Shown here in pieces: positions 1 through 7,807 of a stretch of 39,971 nucleotides of DNA. The DNA comes from Acidobacteriaceae bacterium (lineage in GTDB: Bacteria > Acidobacteriota > Terriglobia > Terriglobales > Acidobacteriaceae). Made by a program: the position numbers and the translations under genes. The notes beneath the pieces are model-generated. The model searched no databases. It was not told the DNA's origin and saw only the letters and a program-made list of their open reading frames with translations. Positions within the stretch are counted from its first letter, which is position 1. Every line of letters begins with the position of its first letter. The stretch is taken from the NCBI GenBank assembly GCA_003131315.1, contig PKUV01000021.1, forward strand, positions 749 to 40,719, in the 5' to 3' direction.

Positions 1-38
1 GCGTCTCGCCCGTCCAGCCGGGCGGGGATGCCCGGCTC
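1..38. repeat. Truncated copy of the two-hairpin palindromic element
   Basis: The window opens inside a palindrome whose first hairpin is cut (GCGTCTCGCCCGTCC) and whose second hairpin is GCCGGGC/GCCCGGC. The same order of hairpins (GGACGGGCGTCTCGCCCGTCC core, then CAGC plus a second stem) recurs at 6143, 20441, 36962 and 37779. It lies downstream of the kinase-like gene. Confidence 0.6.
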
Positions 39-60
39 TCCACCAGCAAGCTTGGCAACC

Positions 61-780
61 TCATCCGGCAGGAGCGCCAACCCGACGCGGAATGCGAAGA
101 ACGAATCCGATAGGATCGACTCCAGTATGACCGCCGTCGCCGAACACCAGCGATGCTCCGGCGGTTTCGAGCACACGGGTGGCGATCGCAAGCCTCACCC
201 TGCGCAACGTTGATACTGATGCTGATGTTGCCCCGTCCGGATCGCGCTTCGCCTGCGTTGCGCTCTGTTCCAGCTCGCGAAAACCGCGTTCGCCTTCAAC
301 TCGCAGCACCGCTCCCGCCGGGGCCTCCCCCAGCAGAAGCATAACCTTACCGCCCACCGGTTGCGCTTCGATCATCGTCGTAATCAAATACTGCAAAGCC
401 AGCCGCAGCCTCGACTCCGGCACCGCCACCGTCGCCGTACATGTACCCACCAGGCGCAACCGGATACCGCGCACCGCCGCGATCGAGGATAGTTCTTCGA
501 TCACACTCCGCATTGCCGGCGCCAACGCGACCGAGTAGGCTTCCGCGCCGGGCTGCTCGGCGTCGAGATACTCCCGCATCAACTGGATCATGCCAATAAC
601 TTTTTCCGTCTGTTGCAGAGCTACCGAAACACTCTCCTGCTGCTGCTCCGCGACTTCTTCGATCGAGAGTTCCAACGAACAGCGCAAGCTGGTGAGCGGC
701 TGGCTTAACGAGTGCAGCAATTCGCCGAGCACGTCCGGATCTCGCGGCAGCTTCGGAAAAGAATGCGGACTCGTGCTCAT
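61..780 (-). CDS. Histidine-kinase-like sensor protein, degenerate ATPase half
   Basis: This 239-residue protein is probably the partner of the response regulator just upstream, since its ATG overlaps the regulator's stop codon by four bases (ATGA), implying translational coupling. Residues 18-50 look like a HisKA dimerisation helix with an H-box (LLHSLSQPLTSLR) holding the candidate phospho-acceptor His. The C-terminal half resembles the HATPase fold only loosely: the segment LALQYLITTMIEAQ stands where the N-box should be but lacks its Asn, and no clear G1 DxGxG box is visible, while RVRLAIATRVLETAG resembles the G2-adjacent helix. There is no membrane segment or sensor domain, so it is cytoplasmic. 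It may be a phosphotransfer protein or phosphatase rather than an active kinase. The two-component assignment rests on context and the H-box. Confidence 0.75.
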   Translation of the reverse strand: MSTSPHSFPKLPRDPDVLGELLHSLSQPLTSLRCSLELSIEEVAEQQQESVSVALQQTEKVIGMIQLMREYLDAEQPGAEAYSVALAPAMRSVIEELSSIAAVRGIRLRLVGTCTATVAVPESRLRLALQYLITTMIEAQPVGGKVMLLLGEAPAGAVLRVEGERGFRELEQSATQAKRDPDGATSASVSTLRRVRLAIATRVLETAGASLVFGDGGHTGVDPIGFVLRIPRRVGAPAG

Positions 781-1460
781 GCCGATGCCCCTTCAGGACT
801 CATCTGATACCCCACCCCGCGAACCGTGCGAATCAAAGATGGCGAGAAGCCGTCGTCCACCTTGCGCCGCAGGTAGTTGATGTAAACATCCACCACGTTG
901 GTCGTGGAATCGAACGTCAGGTTCCAAACGTGTTCGATGATCATCGCCCGCGTCAGCCGCCGCCCCGCATTGCGCATCAGGTATTCCAGCAGCGCGAATT
1001 CCTTGGTCGTCAACTCAATGTGCCGCCCCGCTCGCTCCACTTTGCGTTCCACCCGATCCAGACAAAGATCGCGGACCGTGAGAACCGATTCCGACGGCAA
1101 GTGGCTCCGCCGCAACAACGCCCGCGCCCGCGCCGACAGTTCGAGATAGGAAAAAGGCTTTATCAGGTAGTCGTCCGCTCCCGAATCCAGGCACTGCACG
1201 CGGTCTTCGACCCGGCTGCGCGCGGTGAGAATCATCACCGGTAAGTTCGCCTTACGCTGCCGCAAACTTTTCAGAACCGACAACCCGTCAACCCCCGGCA
1301 GGTTCAGGTCAAGCACCACCAGATCGTAGTCAAACTCCATCGCCATCGAACGGCCCTGGTTCCCCTCGTTGGCAACGTCCACCGCATGATGTTCCGCTTC
1401 CAGCCCCTTCCGGATAAAGCTGGAAAGTGCCGCATCGTCTTCCACAATAAGAATTCTCAT
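777..1460 (-). CDS. OmpR/PhoB-family response regulator
   Basis: A 227-residue DNA-binding response regulator. Residues 1-115 form a receiver domain with the acidic pair Asp8/Asp9, phospho-acceptor Asp51 (VVLDLNLPG), Thr79 and Lys101 (LIKPF), all canonical. Residues 125-222 form the OmpR-type winged helix (LTTKEFALLEYLM, then TNVVDVYINYLRRK and IRTVRGVGYQM), which binds direct-repeat promoter sites as a dimer. An AGGAAAAGCTC stretch precedes the ATG, so the start is well supported. It is the first gene of a two-gene operon with the kinase-like protein whose start overlaps its end. Target genes cannot be read from the sequence. Motif completeness makes the family call secure. Confidence 0.95.
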   Translation of the reverse strand: MRILIVEDDAALSSFIRKGLEAEHHAVDVANEGNQGRSMAMEFDYDLVVLDLNLPGVDGLSVLKSLRQRKANLPVMILTARSRVEDRVQCLDSGADDYLIKPFSYLELSARARALLRRSHLPSESVLTVRDLCLDRVERKVERAGRHIELTTKEFALLEYLMRNAGRRLTRAMIIEHVWNLTFDSTTNVVDVYINYLRRKVDDGFSPSLIRTVRGVGYQMSPEGASA

Positions 1461-1620
1461 GAGCTTTTCCTAAGTCGGCTGACTCTGAACCGATTCTCAT
1501 TCTCGACTCACCCGCCCCAGCACACAAGATAACCAGCCCGTACAAAGGGACGTACTTCAGGAAGGAAATAATCAGAATGTTTTTAATTTAAGGAAGAAAC
1601 GCATTGTGACGTTGAATCAT

Positions 1621-1668
1621 TGAGTCAATGTCTCAATGTCTCAATGCCTCAATGCCTCAATGATTCAA
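1621..1668. repeat. Six tandem 8-bp repeats, consensus TGYCTCAA
   Basis: Six back-to-back octamers (TGAGTCAA, TGTCTCAA twice, TGCCTCAA twice, TGATTCAA) fill the gap between the glmM stop codon and the upstream region of the response regulator. An AT-rich stretch (1575-1592) follows on the regulator side. The array could be a slippage-prone spacer or a binding array; nothing in the sequence decides this. Confidence 0.85.
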
Positions 1669-1676
1669 TCACTCTT

Positions 1677-3062
1677 CTACGCGCCCAGCGCCGACCGAAT
1701 CGACTCGACGATCGATTCCGCATGCCGATCCATCTGCTCCTTCGACTCCGCTTCAATCATCACCCGCGCCAGCGCTTCGGTGCCGGAGTAACGTACAACC
1801 ACTCGACCATTGCCGTCGAGTTCTCGCTCCGCCGCCGCAATCGACGCTTGCACCGCTGGAATCTGCGCGAAGGGAGTTTTTGTCCGCACCCGCACGTTCC
1901 GGATCGTCTGCGGAAACACCTTCAGATCGCCCACCAGATCAGCCAGCGGCTTGCCCGTCCGGGTCATGATCTCCAACACCCGGAGCGCGGTCAGCAGTCC
2001 GTCGCCGGTGGTCGCCTCTCCATCACGAAACAATATGTGGCCCGACTGTTCGCCGCCGAGCGTAGCTCCAACGCGCTGCATTTCTTCGAGCACGTACTTA
2101 TCGCCGACATTGGCACGCAGCATCCGAATGCCCGATCGCTTGAGCGCCAAATCCAATCCCATATTCGACATGGTCGTCGCCACCACGGTGGCATTGGCAA
2201 GCGCGCCGCGCGACTGCATTTCACGTGCCGCCAGCAGCAGAACCGCATCTCCATTTACCACTCGCCCATGGGCATCGCAAAAAAGCGCGCGGTCGGCATC
2301 GCCATCGAAAGTAACGCCCACGTCGAAACGTCCGTTGTCGGCGGCAAGGCTCTCGTAGACAAAGCGCGCCACCATTTCCGGATGCAGCGCACCGCAATTC
2401 TCGTTGATGTTCTGTCCATCCGGCGCGGAGTGCAGAAAGGTCGTGTTGATCTTGAGCGCCCCGAATAACTCCGGAGCTTCCGCAGCCGCCGCGCCATTGG
2501 CGCAATCGACCGCCACTCGAAACCGGGTCAAGTCGGTGGAAACACTGCCCGCGAGCCAGCGAACGTAAGCTTGGCGCAGACCTTCCTCACCGGGAAGGCT
2601 CGAAACCTCGGGAGTGGAATCCGGCGCCGGAACCGCATCCGCCTGCAACAGCGCGAAAAGTTCCTTTTCAATCGCCAGTTCGCGTGCGTCCGGCAGCTTG
2701 TATCCATCGCCCGAAAAAATTTTAATCCCGTTATCGGTCCACGGATTGTGCGAAGCCGAAATCACGACCCCGGCATCGAACCCTTGCGAGCGCGCCAGGA
2801 ACGCGACGCCCGGCGTGGTGATCACGCCGGCGCTGCGCGTTTCCACGCCCACCGACGCAAGCCCTTGCAGGAATCGGTCGGCGATCCAGCGGCTGGAGAC
2901 GCGCGTGTCCTGTCCGATCACCACCCGTGCCTTAGCATTCACGCGCACCAGATCGTGCCCCAGCGCCCGCCCAATCCAATAAACATTGTCGCGCGTCAGC
3001 GGAAACTCTCCCGCCACGCCACGAATCCCGTCAGTACCGAAGAGTTGTCTGGTTTGCGTCAT
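1677..3062 (-). CDS. glmM: Phosphoglucosamine mutase GlmM
   Basis: GlmM interconverts glucosamine-6-phosphate and glucosamine-1-phosphate in the cytoplasm, feeding UDP-GlcNAc synthesis for peptidoglycan. The 461-residue length is typical. The N-terminus reads FGTDGIRGVAGE, the catalytic phosphoserine is Ser104 in ISASHNPW, the Mg-binding loop is DGDADRALF, the sugar-binding loop is GGEQSGHILF and the C-terminal phosphate-binding loop is RYSGTEALARVM. The Ser-His-Asn form and GGEQSGH distinguish it from phosphomannomutases. It is the last gene of cdaA-cdaR-glmM, 28 bases after cdaR, an arrangement known from Firmicutes, where GlmM and CdaR modulate the cyclase. Thus c-di-AMP synthesis and cell-wall precursor supply are probably linked here. 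Only a weak ribosome-binding site precedes the ATG, in keeping with an internal operon position. Confidence 0.97.
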   Translation of the reverse strand: MTQTRQLFGTDGIRGVAGEFPLTRDNVYWIGRALGHDLVRVNAKARVVIGQDTRVSSRWIADRFLQGLASVGVETRSAGVITTPGVAFLARSQGFDAGVVISASHNPWTDNGIKIFSGDGYKLPDARELAIEKELFALLQADAVPAPDSTPEVSSLPGEEGLRQAYVRWLAGSVSTDLTRFRVAVDCANGAAAAEAPELFGALKINTTFLHSAPDGQNINENCGALHPEMVARFVYESLAADNGRFDVGVTFDGDADRALFCDAHGRVVNGDAVLLLAAREMQSRGALANATVVATTMSNMGLDLALKRSGIRMLRANVGDKYVLEEMQRVGATLGGEQSGHILFRDGEATTGDGLLTALRVLEIMTRTGKPLADLVGDLKVFPQTIRNVRVRTKTPFAQIPAVQASIAAAERELDGNGRVVVRYSGTEALARVMIEAESKEQMDRHAESIVESIRSALGA

Positions 3063-3090
3063 GCAAGGACCGGGGAGGAAAAACTACTCC

Positions 3091-3762
3091 TTATTTTTTC
3101 TCGTCTCCCGAACCTTCCATGATAACCGTCACGCGAATCGGGGTGGGGTGCACAACTTGGATCAGAGGATCGGGGACATAGGCCTGCGTCACAAAAGTAG
3201 CTCGCGTCATGACTCCGCTAGCATCTACCGGGTCCGTGATAGCGGCCTCCACCGCTTCGACGCGCCGGCGAGGTCCGGTGATCATGATATTCGGCGGATC
3301 GGCGATCACCTGCGCCACTCGCATGCCGCTAGCAAAATTTCCGATCACACGCGGTCGAACCTCGACGACGCGGGTCGCGCGATTGTCGAAGGAGAGGTGA
3401 AACTGACCGGGATAAATCTGCACCACTTCCACATCCTGTGGCACATGAACTTGCCGACCGGTCAAATCGAAAGTCCGTTCCCCGGGGCGGACGCTGGCCA
3501 GATCAATCTCCGCGCGCACATCCGTCACCTGCAGGCGATGAATCACACGCTCCGGTCCCCGTACCCGGATCTGCGCTTCGGTAAAGCTGGCGGAATCGAT
3601 CTCCAGATTTTCGGGAAGATTATGGAACTCGATAGGCACTTTCATTTCGACTTCGGCGATGGGATCGCGCGCCACCACCAGCCACAAGCCGATGGCGAGC
3701 AACAGGGAAACCAGCTTGAGTCCGATATTGTGAACGAACGTGCGCTGCACAAAGCTCGGCAT
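3091..3762 (-). CDS. cdaR: YbbR-domain protein CdaR, regulator of the diadenylate cyclase
   Basis: A 223-residue, membrane-anchored protein with one N-terminal transmembrane helix (about residues 14-31, IGLKLVSLLLAIGLWLVV), which would place the rest outside the membrane. The remaining part carries about two YbbR-type beta repeats (near residues 40-120 and 125-205; e.g. IRVRGPERVIHRL and IMITGPRRRVEAV). Firmicute CdaR usually has four, so this is a short version. It starts two bases after the cdaA stop codon, which strongly suggests co-translation. In the established model CdaR interacts with membrane CdaA and alters its c-di-AMP output. Family and context agree; the regulatory effect in this organism is inferred. 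Confidence 0.9.
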   Translation of the reverse strand: MPSFVQRTFVHNIGLKLVSLLLAIGLWLVVARDPIAEVEMKVPIEFHNLPENLEIDSASFTEAQIRVRGPERVIHRLQVTDVRAEIDLASVRPGERTFDLTGRQVHVPQDVEVVQIYPGQFHLSFDNRATRVVEVRPRVIGNFASGMRVAQVIADPPNIMITGPRRRVEAVEAAITDPVDASGVMTRATFVTQAYVPDPLIQVVHPTPIRVTVIMEGSGDEKK

Positions 3763-3764
3763 CG

Positions 3765-4646
3765 TCAGTCGTCCCTTCCGGGGCGCAGACCCGCATCCTG
3801 CCTGCGGGTGGGATGCGAACTGGGCGGCTCCTCTTCGATAAAGCTTTCCTCCACCGGAGTCGGCAGCGTGGGTGCCGGAGCGTAGCGGCGCAGCAGAGCG
3901 CTCAACCGCTCACGCAGACGCTCCACCGTCAACTCGCGCTCAATGCTTCCCGCCACCGCCATGCTGATCGTGCCCGTCTCTTCCGAGATGATGACGGCGA
4001 CGGCGTCGGTTTCTTCCGTGATCCCGATCGCCGCGCGATGACGCGTCCCCAGTTGGGTCGAAAGCACAGGGTTCATCGACAGCGGCAGGAAACAAGCGGC
4101 GGCCGCGATGCGGTCCCGCTGCACAATCACCGCGCCGTCATGCAAGGGAGCGCTCGGACGAAACACCGTGGCCAGCAGGTCGTACGACAGCCTTGCATCC
4201 AGTGACACGCCGCTTTCAATGTAGGTGCGCAGCCCAATCTCACGCTCGATCACGATCAGCGCGCCCGTCTGATTTTGCGAAAAAAGATTCGCCGCCAAAA
4301 CAATGTCGTCGTAAACGTCGGCCACCGAACTCGAAGACCGCATCAGCGAAATGCGGCTCCCGAGGTTTGCCAGTGCGTGCCGGATCTCCGACTGGAAAAC
4401 GACGATCAGCGCGAAAACAACGTATGGCAGCAGCGTGCTGAGCAGCCAGTTCAGGGTCCGCAATTCCCCCAGCCGCGCGAAATAGAAAGCCAGTCCAAGC
4501 GTCGCCACTCCGACCAGCATCGGCGCAGCTCGCGTGCCCCGCACCAGCGAGAGAAACTGGTAGATCAGGATCGCGACCAGCACGATGTCCAGAATCGAAA
4601 TGATCGAGATGACCGAGATGTGCGACCAGGCCAGCGACGGCGTCAC
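3765..4646 (-). CDS. cdaA: Diadenylate cyclase CdaA (c-di-AMP synthase)
   Basis: CdaA condenses two ATP into cyclic di-AMP at the inner face of the membrane. The 293-residue protein has three N-terminal membrane helices (roughly residues 15-32, 40-58 and 66-84) followed by the DisA_N catalytic domain. The two signature motifs are present: Asp170-Gly171-Ala172 (PLHDGAVIV) and Arg202-His203-Arg204 (GTRHRAAIG). The C-terminal tail after about residue 255 is acidic and proline-rich, and longer than usual. The start is GTG, preceded by GAGGGTGG. It heads cdaA-cdaR-glmM and follows xseA by 31 bases. No c-di-AMP phosphodiesterase or receptor gene is visible in the window. Confidence 0.96.
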   Translation of the reverse strand: MTPSLAWSHISVISIISILDIVLVAILIYQFLSLVRGTRAAPMLVGVATLGLAFYFARLGELRTLNWLLSTLLPYVVFALIVVFQSEIRHALANLGSRISLMRSSSSVADVYDDIVLAANLFSQNQTGALIVIEREIGLRTYIESGVSLDARLSYDLLATVFRPSAPLHDGAVIVQRDRIAAAACFLPLSMNPVLSTQLGTRHRAAIGITEETDAVAVIISEETGTISMAVAGSIERELTVERLRERLSALLRRYAPAPTLPTPVEESFIEEEPPSSHPTRRQDAGLRPGRDD

Positions 4647-4677
4647 GCCACCCTCACGTCGGAAGTTGAATTGGCTT

Positions 4678-6093
4678 TCATTCTAATGCAGCCCCGCCGG
4701 ATTCCGGCTCGCTGCGCTCGGTAGCAGTCACGCGCGCACGAACCCGTCCCCGAGCCAGCCGCGCCGACACCTCATCCCCAGCTTTGAGTCCCGCCGCATC
4801 TTTCACCAGTCGCCCTTTCGCATCGAACATCAGCGCGTATCCGCGATTCAGAATTGCCACCGGCGAAAGCGCCTCCAGGCTTGCGGTCCGGCGATCCAGC
4901 GCCCCGCGGCTCTCCAGCAACCGCGTGTGCGTGGCGGCGGCCAGGTTCGCAACTTGAGCCTCCAGTCCCTGCCGCACCGCAGCCAGACGGCGTCGCGCGT
5001 CATAGTGCCGCACTGCCGCGGAAACGCTTTCGCAGCGCCGATGACATCGCTCCAGAAGTTGCCGTTCCGCTTTTTCCAGGCGGAAGCGCTGTTCATCTAG
5101 CTTCTGCTGCCGCCGGTGGATGCCGTCCATCATGCGCGCAAACGCTCCGTGCTGCGCGTGCTCGGTCAGTTCCTGACGCGCCATCAGCAAACGGTAGCGC
5201 AACGCGCGCTCCAGCCGCCGGGACAAATCCTCCGCCTGCGCTTCGATCTCCTGTCGCGACCGGATCACCAGTTCCGCCGCCGCTGATGGCGTAGGCGCCC
5301 GCAGATCGGCGACAAAATCCACGATCGTGAAATCCGTCTCATGCCCAATCGCCGAGATCACTGGAATCTTCGAATCCGCAACCGCTCGCGCCAGGCCCTC
5401 ATGATTAAACGCGGCCAGGTCTTCGGCCGAGCCTCCGCCGCGCGCAATAATGATGACTTCGACCGCGCGGCTGTGACGCAAATCCTGATGAAAGCACCGC
5501 AGCCCCGCCATTACCTCGCCCGGCGCCGCGTCCCCCTGCACCTGCGCCGGATAGATCAGCACATTCGCCGAGTGATGCCGCCGCGCCAGAATGTTCAGGA
5601 TGTCCCGCAGCGCCGCCCCCTGCGGTGAAGTGATGATGCCAATTCTTTGCGGCAACGGCGGGATCGGCCTTTTTCGTGATGCCTCGAACAATCCTTCCGC
5701 CTGCAATCTCGCCTTCAATTGTTCGAACGCCAACTGCAGAGTGCCCGCGCCCTTCGGCTCCATGAATTCAGCGGAGATTTGCAGCTCCCCGCGATCTTCA
5801 TAAACGGTGATGCGCCCGCGCACGGTAACGTGCAATCCATTCTCCGGCCGAAATCGCAGCAGCTTCGCCGACGAGCGGAACATCACCACGCGAATCTGCG
5901 CGCTCTCTTCCTTCAGCGTGAAATACAAATGGCCGGAATCGGGAATGCGAAGGTTCGAAATTTCGCCCTCCACCCAACAATCCGAATACTCGCGCTCGAT
6001 GTGCGACCGTACCGCGGAGACCAGCGCCCGCACCGTCCAGATGCGCCGCTCCGGAGGACGAAACTGGAACCCGAGTTGGTCCGCCGTCTCCAT
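4678..6093 (-). CDS. xseA: Exodeoxyribonuclease VII large subunit XseA
   Basis: XseA is the catalytic subunit of exonuclease VII, which degrades single-stranded DNA to oligonucleotides. The 471-residue protein begins with an OB-fold (about 18-115; VRSHIEREYSDCWVEGEISN, then GHLYFTLKEESAQIRVVMF). The catalytic domain follows with IGIITSPQGAALRDIL, IIIARGGGSAEDLAAFN and IPVISAIGHETDFTIVDF, all hallmarks of the family. The C-terminal half is the long helical region that binds XseB, ending in LNRGYALMFDAKGRLV. The small subunit gene xseB commonly lies next to xseA but is not seen between xseA and cdaA, nor elsewhere in this window. The ATG lacks a clear ribosome-binding site. Confidence 0.96.
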   Translation of the reverse strand: METADQLGFQFRPPERRIWTVRALVSAVRSHIEREYSDCWVEGEISNLRIPDSGHLYFTLKEESAQIRVVMFRSSAKLLRFRPENGLHVTVRGRITVYEDRGELQISAEFMEPKGAGTLQLAFEQLKARLQAEGLFEASRKRPIPPLPQRIGIITSPQGAALRDILNILARRHHSANVLIYPAQVQGDAAPGEVMAGLRCFHQDLRHSRAVEVIIIARGGGSAEDLAAFNHEGLARAVADSKIPVISAIGHETDFTIVDFVADLRAPTPSAAAELVIRSRQEIEAQAEDLSRRLERALRYRLLMARQELTEHAQHGAFARMMDGIHRRQQKLDEQRFRLEKAERQLLERCHRRCESVSAAVRHYDARRRLAAVRQGLEAQVANLAAATHTRLLESRGALDRRTASLEALSPVAILNRGYALMFDAKGRLVKDAAGLKAGDEVSARLARGRVRARVTATERSEPESGGAALE

Positions 6094-6142
6094 GAAGTTT
6101 CAGCTAAGAAGTTACAGTTTACCCCGCCGCGCGAGTGACATA

Positions 6143-6188
6143 CACGTAGGGACGGACGCCCTCGTCCGTCCAGCCGAGCGAAGCTCGG
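6143..6188. repeat. Two-hairpin palindromic element upstream of xseA
   Basis: The stretch starts CACGTAGGGACGGACGCC, closes a first stem (GGACG/CGTCC) and continues CAGCCGAGCGAAGCTCGGC as a second perfect stem-loop. Order and spacing match the copy inside dusB (36962-37006, opposite orientation) and the copy at 20441. It sits between the DUF2905 gene stop and the xseA start. Confidence 0.8.
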
Positions 6189-6211
6189 CAGCGCCTTTCG
6201 CCGGCGGATGA

Positions 6212-6436
6212 TTACCGCTTCAGCCGCCCAACCAGAAAGAGAACAATAGAAAGAACAACGCTAATCAGAATGGAACTAGCCAGCGGAAAATAGAAAGCGG
6301 TGTTCTTGCCCCGATACAGCACATCCCCCGGCAGCCGCCCAAGCGGCAACCCAGTCCGCCCCAGCAGCATGACGATGCCCCCAATCACCACCAGGGCCAC
6401 GCCAAGCAGCACCAGCATCCGTCCTATCTCCGCCAT
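6212..6436 (-). CDS. DUF2905 family small membrane protein
   Basis: A 74-residue protein with two predicted membrane helices (about residues 7-27 and 47-68) joined by the conserved loop GRTGLPLGRLPGDVLYRGKN. The GRLPGD segment and the two-helix layout match the DUF2905 family, whose function is not known. The short basic C-terminus (GRLKR) is probably cytoplasmic. It lies upstream of xseA on the same strand, separated by a palindromic repeat, so co-transcription is possible but not shown. No clear ribosome-binding site is visible before the ATG. Confidence 0.85.
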   Translation of the reverse strand: MAEIGRMLVLLGVALVVIGGIVMLLGRTGLPLGRLPGDVLYRGKNTAFYFPLASSILISVVLSIVLFLVGRLKR

Positions 6437-6640
6437 GCTTCGAGTTTAACCCCGTAGATTGCTAGACTACATTCGGGATAGTTGATGTAAACGCCTGATT
6501 GCGACTGAAACTCCAGACCTGCCATGCGGCTTGACCTCGCTTTCTTCTACAATCACCCCCGAATATGGAGCACAGCGAGTGGATTCAGCATTGCGAGAAG
6601 GTCGTTCGACAACTAGACTGGAGAAAACGATGTTCGCCTA
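6437..6640. other. Intergenic patch with possible micro-ORFs
   Basis: This stretch and the bases to about 7172 look less GC-rich than their surroundings. A TACAAT hexamer (6548-6553) lies 11 bases before an ATG at 6565 that opens a 35-codon frame ending at 6672, which would suit a leaderless mRNA. In another frame a GTG at 6579, preceded by GGAG, runs to a TAA whose last base is the first base of the next gene's ATG (TAATG), a coupling arrangement. Neither peptide resembles anything I know. These are possibilities, not gene calls. Confidence 0.3.
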
Positions 6641-6952
6641 ATGCCCACCGAATCCCGCATTCTAGGTTTTAACAAAACCGAGTTATTTGAGGCACTCAGA
6701 GACTATTGCAGCCAAACCGGCCGGCTATTACCGGACGATGTCAATGGGGTGGTCTTAACGCAGAACAGCGAGGTCAGCATTGCGCTGAACTCTCCAGGTG
6801 ACGAATCGGCGATAAATTTTACAGAGAATGAAATCGGCGCTGCATTGGTCATGTTTTGCATCAAGAAGGGTATCCCTATCGCGAGACGGGCAATCAAATC
6901 GCTGGAAGTCGTTCACGAGACACTATCGCTTCGTCTAAGAATGGGGCCTTAA
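6641..6952 (+). CDS. Conserved-looking hypothetical protein, 103 residues
   Basis: I do not recognise a named family. The protein starts MPTESRILGFNKTELFEALR, has a helix-rich N-terminus, a middle part rich in beta-forming residues (GVVLTQNSEVSIALNS), then ENEIGAALVMFCIKKGIPIARRAIKSLEV. The last part resembles small proteobacterial hypotheticals in which a helix is followed by a 'KGIPxxRxAxKS' turn. It has no signal peptide or membrane helix, so it is cytoplasmic. Its ATG overlaps a preceding stop codon as TAATG. Base composition is less GC-rich than its neighbours, which suggests acquisition by transfer. The window gives no clue to its role. Confidence 0.6.
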   Translation: MPTESRILGFNKTELFEALRDYCSQTGRLLPDDVNGVVLTQNSEVSIALNSPGDESAINFTENEIGAALVMFCIKKGIPIARRAIKSLEVVHETLSLRLRMGP

Positions 6953-7172
6953 CCGGTCAGATCTGGCAGGACCTGATGGCCCTAACAGTCGATCTGACGG
7001 AGCCCCATTAGAGAAAAAAGGTTTCCAATCTGACGGAACACCTTATGTTTGGTCCACGGTACCACTGACACGCCCACATTTCTGTCGAAAAATTGCAATT
7101 ACACCAGTAACGCTCAGTGGCTTGTCTATGAGATGAGTGACGAGTCCTGAACTCCGCAGCAAGAATTGAGCG

Positions 7173-7703
7173 ATGAAGATTCTCGAAACCACCCGCCTCC
7201 TCCTCCGCGAGTTCACCCCGCAAGACGCCGACACTCTCGCCTTGGTCCTTTCCGACCCCCAAACCATGCGCTATTACCCCGCACCCTACGATCGCGCCGG
7301 CGTCGAGCAATGGATTGAACGCAACCGCCAACGCTACCAGGACGACGGCGTCGGCCTCTGGGCAATGGAGTTGACGAAGACGCAAGAGAAAGCCCAACAA
7401 ATGATCGGCGATTGCGGCATCATCCTGCAGCAGGTAGAAGGCGAGCGCCTCTACGAAATCGGATACCACCTGCGCCGCGATTTCTGGGGCCAGGGCCTGG
7501 CTACCGAAGCCGCCATCGCCTGCCGCGACTGGGCATTCGCGCACCTGAAAACCGAGCGATTGATTTCCCTGATTCGCCCGGAGAACCTGCCCTCACGCCG
7601 CGTCGCCGAGCGCAACGGCATGACCGTCTGGAAAGAAGTGAGCTGGCGAGGCCTCCCCCACTACGTCTATTCCATAGAGAAAACACAATCGTCGGTACCG
7701 TGA
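7173..7703 (+). CDS. GNAT-family N-acetyltransferase (RimJ/RimL-like)
   Basis: A 176-residue acetyltransferase of the Acetyltransf_3 type, which moves acetyl from acetyl-CoA to an amine. The N-terminus ETTRLLLREFTPQDADTLALVL is typical of the RimJ/RimL group. The acetyl-CoA pyrophosphate loop is motif A, RRDFWGQGLATEAAIACRDW, preceded by the beta-strand YEIGYHL. Motif B is present as LISLIRPENLPSRRVAERNGM, with the N-x-x-S-x-x-V-x-E-x-x-G pattern of the family. It stands alone on the plus strand, with a poor ribosome-binding site (TTGAGCG). The substrate, whether a ribosomal protein N-terminus or a small molecule, cannot be told. Confidence 0.92.
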   Translation: MKILETTRLLLREFTPQDADTLALVLSDPQTMRYYPAPYDRAGVEQWIERNRQRYQDDGVGLWAMELTKTQEKAQQMIGDCGIILQQVEGERLYEIGYHLRRDFWGQGLATEAAIACRDWAFAHLKTERLISLIRPENLPSRRVAERNGMTVWKEVSWRGLPHYVYSIEKTQSSVP

Positions 7704-7769
7704 CCAATTGATCTGTCCCCAATCGTGCCCATTCGAAAAACACGAACTGGCGCGCGCCGCAAAAAGCAG

Positions 7770-7793
7770 GTCCTTCGCTTCGCTCAGGATGAC
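7770..7793. repeat. Short dispersed repeat (TCCTTCGCTTCGCTCAGGAT)
   Basis: The stretch TCCTTCGCTTCGCTCAGGAT followed by GACAAA is of a kind often dispersed between genes in Acidobacteriota and other soil bacteria. Only one copy is in the window, so the call rests on general familiarity. It lies in the convergent gap between the acetyltransferase and the TPR gene and may contribute to termination. Confidence 0.35.
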
Positions 7794-7807
7794 AAATTTT
7801 GCCTCCC

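Noticed and set aside
6531-6553. TTGACC and TACAAT as a sigma-70 promoter
   Set aside because: The two boxes are only 11 bases apart, too close for a standard promoter; only the TACAAT box was kept as a possible leaderless-start signal.
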